DNA from: Thermomicrobiales bacterium
GTDB lineage: Bacteria > Chloroflexota > Chloroflexia > Thermomicrobiales > UBA6265
Direction: 5' to 3'
DNA: 64,000 nucleotides
NCBI GenBank assembly: GCA_023957115.1
Contig: JAMLHN010000016.1
Coordinates: forward strand, 16,925-80,924
Part shown: piece by piece, positions 7,752-17,031 of the stretch
Layout of the letters: each line of letters starts with the position of its first letter
Position numbering within the stretch: the stretch's first letter is position 1
The notes under the pieces: model-generated
Database searches by the model: none
Seen by the model: only the letters and a program-made list of their open reading frames with translations
Told to the model about the DNA's origin: nothing
Translations under genes and position numbers: made by a program

Positions 7752-9158
7752 CTAGCTTTCTTCCGCGGCGAGCGCGTGCATCGACTCCGCAGCGGAGACA
7801 AGCGCGTTGCGCCGATCGGTAATCCACGATCGATCGGTCGCGAGGCGTTGCTGCTCGGACGATAACCACTCACGCATGGCCATCGGGGCCGGAGCGCCGA
7901 GGCCGGCGCGTCGTTCGATGAAGCGCCGCGGCGCCAGGTACCTGCTCAACGATTCGAATTCGATTCCCAGCTCGCGACCGAGCACGAGCATGCCGGCGGA
8001 ATCGATCATCGCTCTGGTGATCCCGCTGGTTTCGAGTCCTTCATCGCGGAGCTGCGACATGACCCGTCCCGCCATGGCGCGCGCCTGCGCTGGCTGGATC
8101 TGCTCTTCCAGCATCAGATAATCGGCAAGCTCGCCGATGGTCGCATGGTTGCGATTGGCCCGGTTGGCGAGATACGCCCGATTGAATGCAATTTCCCGAT
8201 TCAGAAAGACCAGGAACCGCTCGACTAACTTGCCGGCAGTCTCGAACGCGAGCAGGATTCGATCGAGCGGTTGCGACAGTTCGGCAACCGGTTCCAGTGG
8301 CGCCCGCTCGATCCAGCGATCAACCGTGTCGAGCACGGCATCAACGTCGATCGCGAGCCGGCTCAACGCATCGAAGGCCGGGATGATGGCATGTTGCGGC
8401 AACTCACTGCGGACCGCGGGAGCGGCATCGTGCATGATGAGCGAGGACGGATCGGTCCGAAACAGAGTTTCGATTTCGCGCATGAATCGTCCGATCGGCA
8501 ACGCGACCTGGCGCAACGTTGCGGAGACCTCGGCGAGATGGTCGACCGAGGCCACGGCGTCGAATGTGTTTTCGATGACACCGTCGAATCCGGCATTGGC
8601 GGCCACATCCTCCCGGTCGATTGGCAATCCCGTCGACGCCATCGCCCCCGCTCCCAGGGGAGACCGATTGACGAGCTCGTACGTCTGCTCGATCTTGCGC
8701 TGAGCGCGATCGAGCGGACCGATGACACCCCCCAGAAAATGCGCGAGCGTGGTCGGCTGCGCGGCCAGTCCCTGCTGATAGGCCGGCATGATGGTGACCA
8801 CATGCTGGATGGCGAGATCGATCAGGTCCTCTCGCGCTTGCGCAACCTGATCGGCGAGCCGCAACAATCGCTCGCGCACGATGACCCGGGCATAGGCGGC
8901 GATGAGCTCGTTGACGCCCCGCCCGACCTGGCTGGCTCCGGAGAACCCAGGCGGCGATTGCCCATCGATGCGGGCATCGAGCTCGAGCAGGAGCCCGACC
9001 GGATCCTGTTGATCGAAGCTGCCCGATCCAACCCGATCGACGACACCGGAAACCAGTCGAACCGCCGCATCGTCGATCAATCCCTGTTTGCCCAACATCG
9101 CCACATGGGCGGTAATGAGCAGGACGAATGGCCCGGTCGAGGAGCGAGATTCGGTCAC
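7752..9158 (-). CDS. Argininosuccinate lyase-like protein with altered signature loop
   Basis: The product is about 468 residues and belongs to the fumarase/aspartase/argininosuccinate lyase superfamily. It shows a MPAYQQGLAAQPTTLAHFL segment like the MPGYTHLQ-AQP region, SPLGAGAMASTGLPIDRE, GVIENTFDAVASVDHLAE, and an ArgH-like tail with RRFIERRAGLGAPAP. The superfamily signature loop GSSxMPxKxN is replaced by DPSSLIMHDAAPAV, losing the Lys and Asn, so normal lyase activity is doubtful. GTG at 9156-9158 overlaps the lgt stop (GTGA), which implies translational coupling; a longer frame to 9212 exists. It ends the rel-lgt operon. It may be a catalytically altered or non-enzymatic paralogue. Confidence 0.65.
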   Translation of the reverse strand: MTESRSSTGPFVLLITAHVAMLGKQGLIDDAAVRLVSGVVDRVGSGSFDQQDPVGLLLELDARIDGQSPPGFSGASQVGRGVNELIAAYARVIVRERLLRLADQVAQAREDLIDLAIQHVVTIMPAYQQGLAAQPTTLAHFLGGVIGPLDRAQRKIEQTYELVNRSPLGAGAMASTGLPIDREDVAANAGFDGVIENTFDAVASVDHLAEVSATLRQVALPIGRFMREIETLFRTDPSSLIMHDAAPAVRSELPQHAIIPAFDALSRLAIDVDAVLDTVDRWIERAPLEPVAELSQPLDRILLAFETAGKLVERFLVFLNREIAFNRAYLANRANRNHATIGELADYLMLEEQIQPAQARAMAGRVMSQLRDEGLETSGITRAMIDSAGMLVLGRELGIEFESLSRYLAPRRFIERRAGLGAPAPMAMREWLSSEQQRLATDRSWITDRRNALVSAAESMHALAAEES

Positions 9159-9988
9159 TTCGTCACTCCCACGGATTGCGACTCGAGATCGATTCCCCGG
9201 GTGCCCGGCCAAACCGTCCGGCGAGCAACGAACATGACGACTCCAATCGAGATCAACGCCCAGCTCAGCCAGTAGGCGGCGGGGAATGGACCAATCATCA
9301 GACTATCGGTTCGCAGGCTCTCGATGGCGAACCGCACCAGTCCATAGAGTATGCAGTAGACCCAAACCGCGTCGCCCTCGCGCCAAAATGCACTCCGCGG
9401 CATCGTCCGCACGATCCAGATCAACACGATCGCAATGAACAGATCGAGAACGGATTCGTAGAGAAACGCAGGGTGGAACGTCGAATACTCCGCGTACTCC
9501 GGCGGCCGGTGCGCGGGATCGATGGTAACGGCCCAGGGCCGATCGCTCGGACGTCCGAACGCTTCCTGGTTTGCCCAGTTGCCCCACCGTCCGATCGCCT
9601 GTCCCACCGGTAATGCGGCGGCCGCGATATCGGCCCAGGTGAGAAACGGCTGCCCCCGATGCCGTGCATAGAGCCACAGAGCCAGGATGCCTCCCACAAT
9701 CGCCCCATGAACGGTCAGACCACCCAGGCGAATATTGATCGCTTCTCCAGGATGGTCGAGGTAATACGACCACTTGAGGAGCAGGTAGTATCCGCGTGCG
9801 CCGATGAGGGCGGCGATGATGACCCACGGCGCGGCATCGAGTGGCAAGTCGGGATCGAGTCCGCGCTCACGGGCCAGCCAGCGCATGAGCATGAGCGCGG
9901 CGACGATCCCGGTCAGAATGAAGATGGCATACCAGCGAATCGAGAGTCCGAAGATCGAAATGGCGACTGGATCGGAGAGTTTCGGCAC
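9155..9988 (-). CDS. lgt: Prolipoprotein diacylglyceryl transferase
   Basis: Lgt is the inner-membrane enzyme that moves diacylglycerol from phosphatidylglycerol onto the lipobox cysteine of prolipoproteins. The 277-residue protein has several hydrophobic segments. It carries the Lgt hallmarks IRWYAIFILTGI, LIGARGYYLLL, GGLTVHGAIVGG (the HGGL-like region), GQAIGRWGNWANQEAFG and FHPAFLYESVLDL. The start is GTG at 9986-9988, 4 bases after the end of the PfkB-like frame. Its stop overlaps the next gene. Substrates in this window include the lipoprotein at 37682-38197. Confidence 0.95.
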   Translation of the reverse strand: MPKLSDPVAISIFGLSIRWYAIFILTGIVAALMLMRWLARERGLDPDLPLDAAPWVIIAALIGARGYYLLLKWSYYLDHPGEAINIRLGGLTVHGAIVGGILALWLYARHRGQPFLTWADIAAAALPVGQAIGRWGNWANQEAFGRPSDRPWAVTIDPAHRPPEYAEYSTFHPAFLYESVLDLFIAIVLIWIVRTMPRSAFWREGDAVWVYCILYGLVRFAIESLRTDSLMIGPFPAAYWLSWALISIGVVMFVARRTVWPGTRGIDLESQSVGVTK

Positions 9989-9992
9989 CAGA

Positions 9993-10916
9993 TCAGTCCG
10001 TATGCTCGTGCAAGAAGACGTCGATCTCGGATTTCGATGGCAGCGAATCGATCGCGCCGGCCCGGGTCGTGGTCAAGGCGCCGGCCGCACTGGCGTAGCG
10101 CACATCGTCCAGCTCCAGCGGTTCCCAGCTCCGGTCGATCAGCCGCGCGATGATGGCGGCCAGAAACGCATCTCCCGCGCCGGTCGGCTCGACCGCTTCG
10201 ATCCGGAACGAGGGCACGAAAACTGGGGCGGAAAACACGCCAGCAATCCGGTTGGAATACCAGGAGCCGCGCGCGCCATCGGTCAGAACGATGGAGTTGG
10301 CTGGCACACCGGCCAACGCTCGGAACACGTCGTCCGCTTCCGGCTCGTCCGGGAGATCGAGCAAGGAGCGCGCATCGTCCAAGCTGAGCTTGAGCAAGGT
10401 CGCCGCGTCTAGAATCGGCGCGCAGGCGGCCCGTGCGGTCGTACGGTCCCGCCAAATCGCCGGTCGCATGTTCACGTCGAAGCAGACCGGCACATTCGCC
10501 GCTCGGGCTTGCTCGACCGCAACCTCGATGGCCGATCGGGATGGTTGGTGACTGAGTGAGACCGATCCAATCCACGATCGCCCTCAAGCCTGGAATTCCC
10601 TACCGACTTCGATGTCGCGGATCGAGCAACACATCCGCCTGGCGAAGCAAACGAAATCCCATCCTCTGCGCGTCGCTCATCATCAAACTGCCGGACCGAC
10701 TCCAGGTGCATCGAGCACTCCGTCAACCGGTCCCGAACGGATCCTGCCCGACGACGGCGCAGGTGCCGATGGCACTCCCTGACGAGCAAGCGCAACGGCG
10801 ACGCGGAAGGACGGCGCCGAGAGTGTTTCGACATCGACGAGACTGGTCGCGTCACCTGCGGCAATGAGATCGATCAGCATTTCGCCGATCGCGAGCACGG
10901 GCGCATCCGACGTCAT
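9993..10916 (-). pseudogene. Decayed PfkB-family sugar kinase
   Basis: Two parts of one ribokinase/PfkB kinase are visible in different frames. The N-terminal part starts at ATG 10914-10916 with VLAIGEMLIDLIAAGD and runs into VAVALARQGVPS. The glycine-rich GGAPAN segment expected before VAVALAR is missing. The frame then shifts: CAVVGQDPFGT is readable only in the next frame, and the middle region is scrambled with stops. From about 10570 to 9993 the C-terminal half is intact, with GSVSLSHQPS, CFDVNMRPAIWRD and the PfkB signature EPTGAGDAFLAA. The remnant lies 2 bases after rel and 4 bases before lgt. The several separate lesions favour true decay over one sequencing error. Confidence 0.85.
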
Positions 10917-10918
10917 GG

Positions 10919-13210
10919 TCAGGCCGCCGAGCTCCGCGATCCGGAGGTGTCGCGGCGAACCTCGTAGACGCCTTGCACACTATCGAGCTTGTGTAGGACC
11001 TTGCTGAGCTGGCCGACATCGACCACCTCGACCGTGATGTCAATGGTGACCTCGCGATCATCGTGGGTTCGGGTGTGGGTGTAGAGGATATTGACGCGTT
11101 CGTCGGAGAGGAGACCGGTGATGTCTTTGAGGAGACCGACACGGTCATTGGCACGGACCACGATCGGAACTGGGAAGGATTGATCGGGATCTTTGTCGTC
11201 CCACGCGACTGGAATCAGGCGTTCCCGGTCGGTAATGTGGGCGACGTTGGGACAGTCCGCCCGGTGAACGGTAAGACCGCGGCCCCGGGTGACATAGCCG
11301 ACGATCTCGTCACCGTTGACCGGCCGGCAACAGGCGGCCAGGTTCGTCAACAGGTCGCCGACCCCACCCGCGACGATACGTTGCGGCGCTTTCGGCTTCG
11401 GAATGTGGGGCGTCGCGGAAACCACGTCCCGCGCGCCGTTCTCGCCGAGCTTGGCGGCGATCGCCTGAGCGGAGACTCCCCCATACCCGATGGCGGCCAG
11501 AAAATCATCGACCTTGGTGAACCGTGGAAAGTGGCTGAGGACTTCCTCGAACTTGTACTCGAGCCCGAGCTTGCGCAGTTCGGCCTGCAGAATCTCGCGA
11601 CCCTGCTGGACATTGACATCCCGTTCCTGCCGCCGGAACCACTGGCGAATCTTCTCGCGGGCGCCGGCCGTCGTGATGTAGCCGCTTTCCTCTTGCAGCC
11701 AATCCCGGCTTGGGCCGACCTTCGATTTGCTGGTCATGACCTCGACCACATCGCCGTTTTGCAACTTGTGATCGAGCCGGATCATCCGGTCGTTGATCTT
11801 GGCTCCAACGCAATGATGTCCGACTTCGGTGTGGATGCGGTACGCAAAATCGAGCGGAGTGGCGCCAGCAGGCAACTCGATGATGTCGCCCCGCGGGGTA
11901 AAGACGTAGATTTGATCCTTGAAAACATCCGACTTGAGCGACTCGACGAATTCCTCGGCATCGCTGACTTCCTCGCGCCATTCCATAAGCTGCCGCAACC
12001 AGGCAATTTTGGCTTCGACGCGCGCGTCGGTCTTGCGTCCTTCCTTGTAGCGCCAGTGCGCAGCCACGCCGTATTCGGCAATCTCGTGCATCTCGGCGGT
12101 ACGGATCTGGATTTCGAGGCCGTGCCCTTCGGGACCGATTACCGCCGTGTGCAGGCTCTGATACATGCTCTCTTTCGGCGTAGCGATGTAGTCGTCGAAC
12201 TCACCAGGAATCGGATGCCACATGGCATGCACGACCCCAAGCGCTCCGTAACAATCTCGCTTTTCGTCGACGACGACCCGGATACCGATGAGGTCGTAGA
12301 TCTCGTCGAGCGAACGCCGCTTGAGGGACATCTTGCGGTAGATCGAATAGATGTGCTTGGTCCGGCTGGTAAGCGTCGCCTGGATTCCTGCCTCTGCAAG
12401 GGTGTTCGACAAAATTCCCTTGACCCGCTCGACATATTCCCGCTCTGACGCGCCACGCGCGTCGATCCCTTTTCGAATCGTCTCGTACTCGTGCGGCATC
12501 AGGAACTTGAAGGACAAATCCTCGAGCTCGGATTTGAACTGCCAGATTCCCAGGCGATTGGCGAGCGGTGCATAGATTTCGATGGTTTGCTGGGCGATCC
12601 GCTGCTGCTTCTCGGGTGGCATGAACTGCAGCGTACGCATATTGTGCAGGCGGTCGGCCAGCTTGATGAGCACCACGCCGATATCGTCGACCATTGCCAG
12701 GAACATTTTGCGCAGGCTCTCGGCCTGCGCTTCCTTTTCCCGTTTCGATTGGTCTCCATCACCGGTCCAGGGCAGCTTGGAGAGCTTGGTTACGCCGTTG
12801 ACCAGATTCGAGACACGTGGACCGAATTCCGCTTCGAGGAGGTCGTAGGTGACGTCGGTGTCCTCGACGAGATCGTGCAGGAGGGCGCCGGCGATGGTCT
12901 CGGAATCGAGCCGGATTCGCGCCAGAATGAGCGCCACCTCCAGTGGGTGGATGGCGAACGGTTCGCCGGAACGGCGGTACATCCCCTCGTGGTTGCGCAC
13001 CGCGAATTCGATCGCGCGAGCGACGAGCTCGAGACTCTTGTCGGAAAAGCTCTGCAGACGCAGCTCGTCCATGAGCTGGTTGGCCAGCTCAGCAACCTCT
13101 GGATCCAGCTCGACGAACGCGTCGAGCTGCCCCGCCGTCGATTGGTCGGCTGGGGACATCGTTCCGTTCGTCATGGCCACTGTGATGTCCGTCATGGCGG
13201 CGTCGCGCAT
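10919..13210 (-). CDS. rel: Bifunctional (p)ppGpp synthetase/hydrolase
   Basis: This 763-residue Rel/SpoT-type protein makes and degrades the alarmone (p)ppGpp. Its domains run in the standard order. The HD hydrolase domain has HPLEVALILARIRLD and GALLHDLVEDTDVT, and KLADRLHNMRTL follows. The synthetase domain has RTKHIYSIYRKM, IYDLIGIRVVV and QSLHTAVIGPEG. The TGS domain has VFTPRGDIIELPAGATPLDFAY, then a zinc-finger/helical part and a C-terminal ACT domain ending in VYEVRRDT. Both active sites look intact. The start may be ATG 13210 or the ATG five codons further in. It leads a minus-strand operon with the PfkB remnant, lgt and the lyase-like gene. Confidence 0.96.
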   Translation of the reverse strand: MRDAAMTDITVAMTNGTMSPADQSTAGQLDAFVELDPEVAELANQLMDELRLQSFSDKSLELVARAIEFAVRNHEGMYRRSGEPFAIHPLEVALILARIRLDSETIAGALLHDLVEDTDVTYDLLEAEFGPRVSNLVNGVTKLSKLPWTGDGDQSKREKEAQAESLRKMFLAMVDDIGVVLIKLADRLHNMRTLQFMPPEKQQRIAQQTIEIYAPLANRLGIWQFKSELEDLSFKFLMPHEYETIRKGIDARGASEREYVERVKGILSNTLAEAGIQATLTSRTKHIYSIYRKMSLKRRSLDEIYDLIGIRVVVDEKRDCYGALGVVHAMWHPIPGEFDDYIATPKESMYQSLHTAVIGPEGHGLEIQIRTAEMHEIAEYGVAAHWRYKEGRKTDARVEAKIAWLRQLMEWREEVSDAEEFVESLKSDVFKDQIYVFTPRGDIIELPAGATPLDFAYRIHTEVGHHCVGAKINDRMIRLDHKLQNGDVVEVMTSKSKVGPSRDWLQEESGYITTAGAREKIRQWFRRQERDVNVQQGREILQAELRKLGLEYKFEEVLSHFPRFTKVDDFLAAIGYGGVSAQAIAAKLGENGARDVVSATPHIPKPKAPQRIVAGGVGDLLTNLAACCRPVNGDEIVGYVTRGRGLTVHRADCPNVAHITDRERLIPVAWDDKDPDQSFPVPIVVRANDRVGLLKDITGLLSDERVNILYTHTRTHDDREVTIDITVEVVDVGQLSKVLHKLDSVQGVYEVRRDTSGSRSSAA

Positions 13211-13378
13211 CCGGGTGATTCCATCATCAGAACGACCTCGGAATCAACCTAGCATTATGTCATTATACTTGGTGTGTCCAGCGGGCCCCTCGTACCCGCC
13301 GTTGACTCGAACGAGATGGTACCATGCGGCTCGAACCGAGATTTTCGCCAACGGCGGACAAGAGATCGAGAACCAGCG

Positions 13379-14617
13379 TTGACGTTTCAAGGACCCGAAG
13401 AAGAGCTCGACCGTCTGCGCCACCCGAGCGAGGCGCTGGCCGTCGTTCTGAGCAACACATCATTGCTTCCCTCGGAACACGTCGCGCTCTCTGAGGCATC
13501 GGGGCGAATCCTGGCCGCCGACTTCCGTGCCGCCCACGATTTTCCGCTCTTCCCAGCTTCGACGATGGATGGCTATGCCGTCATTTCGGACGACGGCTCG
13601 CCATGGCGCGATGTCGTCGGCGTGCAAGCCGCCGGCCGCCTCATCGACGCCGAGGTTACCCCGGGAACGGCCATCAAGATCATGACCGGGGCCCCCCTGC
13701 CAATGGGCGCCGACGCCGTCGTCAAGGTCGAGAACACCGAGGTCGCCGACGAGCACGTCATCATCCATCAGGAGTTCGTCGAACCCGGCGAGAGCATTCG
13801 CCAGATCGGTTCCGATGTCAAAGCGGGACAGTTGCTCATCGCGGCAGGCGCCCGAATCGGTCCAGCGGAAATCGGAATGCTGGCCGCCTACGGTGGCGAC
13901 CCCGTCACGGTCCGTCGCAAACCACGGGTCAGCATCGTTTCCACCGGGGACGAGCTGCTCGATCCGTCCGAACCACTCGAACCGGGCAAGATCCGGGATT
14001 CGAATCGGTTCATGCTCCAGTCGGCGCTGGAAGCCGCGGGTGCGGAGATCATCTGGGCAGGCAAGGGACCGGACGTTCGCGACCAGCTCGAACCGCTTCT
14101 GGTCAAGCTGATTTCAGACAGTGACATCGTGATCACCAGCGGCGGGGTTTCGATGGGCGATCTCGATCTGATCAAGCCGATCCTGATGGATCTGGCCACG
14201 GTCCATTTCCGCCGCATCTTTCTCAAACCGGGCAAACCCCTCAACTTCGCGACCGCCGGCCCGACGCTCATCTTCGGTCTCCCCGGGAATCCCGTATCGG
14301 CGCTGGTTGGGGTCGAGATTTTTATCAAGAGCGCGATTCGGAAAATGACCGGCAGTGGCGACGGCCCGCAAACGGTGCGTGTGACCCTGGGTCGCGATAC
14401 CGAACCGACCGACCGAGTCGAGTATCAGCGCGCGATTGTGACGGTCGACCAGGACGGCAGACTGACCGCCGTCGCCAACGGACCGCAAGGTTCGTCTCGC
14501 CTCGCCTCGTTCCTTGGTGCCAACGCCCTGATCGTGATTCCTCCCCGAGAAACCCGCTACTTCGCCGGCGAGATGGTCGACGCCATTCTTATTGGGGAGT
14601 TAGGATCTGGGATTTAG
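13379..14617 (+). CDS. moeA: Molybdopterin molybdenumtransferase
   Basis: MoeA inserts molybdate into adenylylated molybdopterin to finish the molybdenum cofactor. Diagnostic segments are DFPLFPASTMDGYAV, IMTGAPLPMGADAVVKVE, RVSIVSTGDELLDP, ITSGGVSMGDLDLIKP, FLKPGKPLNFA and GLPGNPVSALVG. The start is uncertain: TTG at 13379 gives a normal N-terminus, while the frame stays open up to GTG 13274. The last codons (GELGSGI and the TAG) lie inside an interspersed heptad repeat, so the C-terminus seems to have been rewritten by repeat insertion. A MoaD-MoaE fusion and a molybdoenzyme lie within 10 kb. Confidence 0.93.
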   Translation: MTFQGPEEELDRLRHPSEALAVVLSNTSLLPSEHVALSEASGRILAADFRAAHDFPLFPASTMDGYAVISDDGSPWRDVVGVQAAGRLIDAEVTPGTAIKIMTGAPLPMGADAVVKVENTEVADEHVIIHQEFVEPGESIRQIGSDVKAGQLLIAAGARIGPAEIGMLAAYGGDPVTVRRKPRVSIVSTGDELLDPSEPLEPGKIRDSNRFMLQSALEAAGAEIIWAGKGPDVRDQLEPLLVKLISDSDIVITSGGVSMGDLDLIKPILMDLATVHFRRIFLKPGKPLNFATAGPTLIFGLPGNPVSALVGVEIFIKSAIRKMTGSGDGPQTVRVTLGRDTEPTDRVEYQRAIVTVDQDGRLTAVANGPQGSSRLASFLGANALIVIPPRETRYFAGEMVDAILIGELGSGI

Positions 14618-14627
14618 GAGTTAGGGT
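14595..14627 (+). repeat. Heptad-family repeat forming the moeA stop codon
   Basis: The run GGAGTTAGGATCTGGGATTT continuing to AGGAGTTAGGG belongs to the dispersed GGAGTTG/GGGATTT family. Its first 23 bases are read as the final codons and TAG of moeA. Confidence 0.85.
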
Positions 14628-14694
14628 TCCAGCAGGAGGACGAACTCCCAATACCCTGAGCGAATCAAGTCATCATCCTACGTGCGTACGCACC

Positions 14695-14731
14695 GAAGGA
14701 GTGTTAGCCCAGCGTTTCAACGTTGGGGAAT
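14695..14731 (+). repeat. Interspersed repeat with CAGCGTTTCAACGTTGG hairpin
   Basis: The block GAAGGAGTGTTAGCCCAGCG, continuing TTTCAACGTTGGGGAAT, recurs inverted at 53963-54004. CCCAGCGTTTCAACGTTGGG is an imperfect palindrome that could form a short hairpin between the converging genes. Confidence 0.85.
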
Positions 14732-14752
14732 CGGGCTCAACATCACCACACG

Positions 14753-15730
14753 CTAGTCCTCGTCTTCGCGCCAATCGAGACCGTCGCGTAGTACTTTTCG
14801 GTTCGTTTCGTAGCTGTGCGATTCGTACATGCCCGCGCCGAGATAGAGATCGATTGCACTCTGCCGGTTATTGGAATCGACCCCCAGATCGACCTGCTGG
14901 ATCCCCTTGTCCCAAAAACGGCCGAAGCTTTCCTGCAGGATCAACTTGGCAAGCCCACGTCGTCGGTATTCAGGAATCACTCCGACATAGCCGATCCAAC
15001 CGGCGCCGCTCATCACACGCCCACAGCTGATCCCTACGACACGGCGATCGTGCATCAGCTGCACCCAGAGGTCGGTATCCGCATCCCTGGATAGCCAGTG
15101 TTTCGTCCAATCCTCAAAGGTCCGCGGGGCTGCGGCCCAATGCTCGGCAAATGCAGATTCGAGCGCAGCGAAAAACGGGCGCTCGTCCTTGTCACGAACA
15201 AACATCCGCAGATCATATCCATTGGGCCAGACCACGGGTTCGGGCCGCTCGGCCATATCGAGCCGCATCCGGCGGAAGACCTTGGCAACCTCGTAACCTC
15301 GTGCGCCGAGCAGCTGCTGGGCAGCGGTGTTGACGGTGGATATGTAGTTCAGCAGCTCGACCTTGTAACCATCTCTGGTTTCATCGTCACGAGAGTGGGC
15401 GGTCCGCTCCGACCAATCGACGATCCAGCGACCGAGCCCGTTCCCCTGATGACCGGGATGGACGTACCCAAACGCTTCCCAGGTCACCCCTCGACTCTCG
15501 ATCAAGGTCATGCTCGCGACGACCTCGCCCGATTCGCTTTCGACCAACACAACCGATTTGGAGAGGTCGAGGTCGGCCCATTCTTCCTCGACTTCGTTCT
15601 CGTCGAAGTCGGGCATGCCCCATTCGCTGATCTCGACAAGATTGAAAAACGCGGTTGCCCGTGGAATATCGTCCATCGAGGGCGTAACCGCTCGATATCC
15701 ATCCGGCAGCTCCACAATCCATTCGGTCAT
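14753..15730 (-). CDS. Tandem GNAT-domain acetyltransferase
   Basis: The 325-residue protein contains two GCN5-related N-acetyltransferase domains, a layout shared with mycothiol synthase. The first has GYVHPGHQGNGLGRWIVDW, an acetyl-CoA binding loop of the QGNGLG type, at about residues 91-109. The second has YVGVIPEYRRRGLAKLILQE (RRRGLA loop) near residue 255, followed by NRQSAIDLYLGAGM. The start ATG has AAGGGGA just upstream. It is convergent with moeA and divergent from the thiolase. The acetylated substrate cannot be told from sequence. Confidence 0.85.
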   Translation of the reverse strand: MTEWIVELPDGYRAVTPSMDDIPRATAFFNLVEISEWGMPDFDENEVEEEWADLDLSKSVVLVESESGEVVASMTLIESRGVTWEAFGYVHPGHQGNGLGRWIVDWSERTAHSRDDETRDGYKVELLNYISTVNTAAQQLLGARGYEVAKVFRRMRLDMAERPEPVVWPNGYDLRMFVRDKDERPFFAALESAFAEHWAAAPRTFEDWTKHWLSRDADTDLWVQLMHDRRVVGISCGRVMSGAGWIGYVGVIPEYRRRGLAKLILQESFGRFWDKGIQQVDLGVDSNNRQSAIDLYLGAGMYESHSYETNRKVLRDGLDWREDED

Positions 15731-15807
15731 TCCCCTTATCCTTTCAACGTATGAAGCATCTCGAAATAGACCGGTCGCGACGCGACCGCGCGGAACGATA
15801 GCAAGTT

Positions 15808-17031
15808 ATGACGAATACGGCTTCCACTCACCAGGCAGTCATCGTAGACGCCGTACGCACCCCTATCGGGCGATTCGGCGGAGCATTGGCCGCGGTCCGT
15901 TCGGACGATCTCGCCGCCCTGGTCATCGCGGCCGTCGTCGAGCGGACGGGCATCGATCCCAGTCTCATTGATGACGTGATCTTCGGTTGCACCAATCAGG
16001 CAGGCGAAGACAACCGCAACGTTGCACGCATGGCCACCCTGATCGCCGGTCTGCCCGAAACGGTCCCCGGGCAAACGGTGAACCGGCTCTGCGCGTCCGG
16101 TTTGCAAGCAGTCGCGTCGGCTGCACAGGCGATCGCGGCTGGCGAGGGCGCGCTGTTCGTCGCCGGCGGCGTCGAAAGCATGACGCGCGCCCCGTTCGTC
16201 ATGCTCAAATCGGAGAAGGCGTTCCCACGTGGAGATCAGGCATTGGTCGATTCCTGTCTCGGCTGGCGTTTCGTCAATCCCGCGCTCGCCGAACGCTACG
16301 TTCCCTACTCCATGGGAGAGACCGCCGAGAACGTGGCCGAGCGTTGCCTGGTTTCCCGCGAGGCACAGGATGCCTTTGCGGCAGAAAGCCAGCGACGGGC
16401 CGGTCAGGCAATCACCGAAGGAAGATTCCAGCGGGAGATCGTCCCGGTCCCAGTCGCGGTCAAGCGCGGAACCGAGCTCGTCACGACGGACGAGCATCCG
16501 CGGCCGGATACCACGGTCGCGGATTTGGCTCGGCTGAAACCAGTCTTTCGGGAAGGTGGCAGTGTAACCGCCGGCAACTCCAGTGGTATCAACGACGGGG
16601 CGGCAGCAGTGTTGGTGGCAGACGCGAAGACTGCCCGGCAGCTTGGGCTCACCCCCAAAGCCCGCATCCTTGGATCGGCGGTAGTTGGACTCGACCCATC
16701 GGTGATGGGGCTCGGACCGATCGAGGCGACTCGCAGACTCCTGTCCCGGGTCGGACTGGCAGTCACCGACCTGGACGTCATCGAGCTGAACGAGGCATTC
16801 GCCGCTCAGGCGATTCCCTGTATCGATCAGCTGGGGCTGGATCCCGCCAAGGTCAATCCGAATGGTGGCGCGATCGCATTGGGGCACCCGCTCGGCGCAA
16901 CCGGCGCACGTATGATGACCACGCTGCTCCACGAGCTGGAACGCAGCGGTGGCCGTTATGGATTGGCCACCTTGTGCATTGGCACCGGCCAGGGCATGGC
17001 AATGGCAATCGAACGACTGGAGCCGGCATGA
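15808..17031 (+). CDS. Thiolase, acetyl-CoA C-acyltransferase
   Basis: The 407-residue protein is a degradative or biosynthetic thiolase, which joins or cleaves acyl-CoA units. The nucleophile Cys is in [11 protein letters not shown] (about residue 92). [20 protein letters not shown] carries the catalytic His, and [14 protein letters not shown] carries the second Cys near the C-terminus. All active residues are present and the length is standard. Its stop codon overlaps the start of the MoaD-MoaE fusion (ATGA), an unusual operon partner. Together with the hydroxyacyl-CoA dehydrogenase at 2768 it fits fatty acid or acetoacetyl-CoA metabolism. Confidence 0.93.
   Translation: MTNTASTHQAVIVDAVRTPIGRFGGALAAVRSDDLAALVIAAVVERTGIDPSLIDDVIFGCTNQAGEDNRNVARMATLIAGLPETVPGQTVNRLCASGLQAVASAAQAIAAGEGALFVAGGVESMTRAPFVMLKSEKAFPRGDQALVDSCLGWRFVNPALAERYVPYSMGETAENVAERCLVSREAQDAFAAESQRRAGQAITEGRFQREIVPVPVAVKRGTELVTTDEHPRPDTTVADLARLKPVFREGGSVTAGNSSGINDGAAAVLVADAKTARQLGLTPKARILGSAVVGLDPSVMGLGPIEATRRLLSRVGLAVTDLDVIELNEAFAAQAIPCIDQLGLDPAKVNPNGGAIALGHPLGATGARMMTTLLHELERSGGRYGLATLCIGTGQGMAMAIERLEPA

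Noticed and set aside
11063..12448. 461-codon plus-strand open frame opposite rel
   Set aside because: It is antisense to a confidently identified, complete Rel protein and shows no domain.
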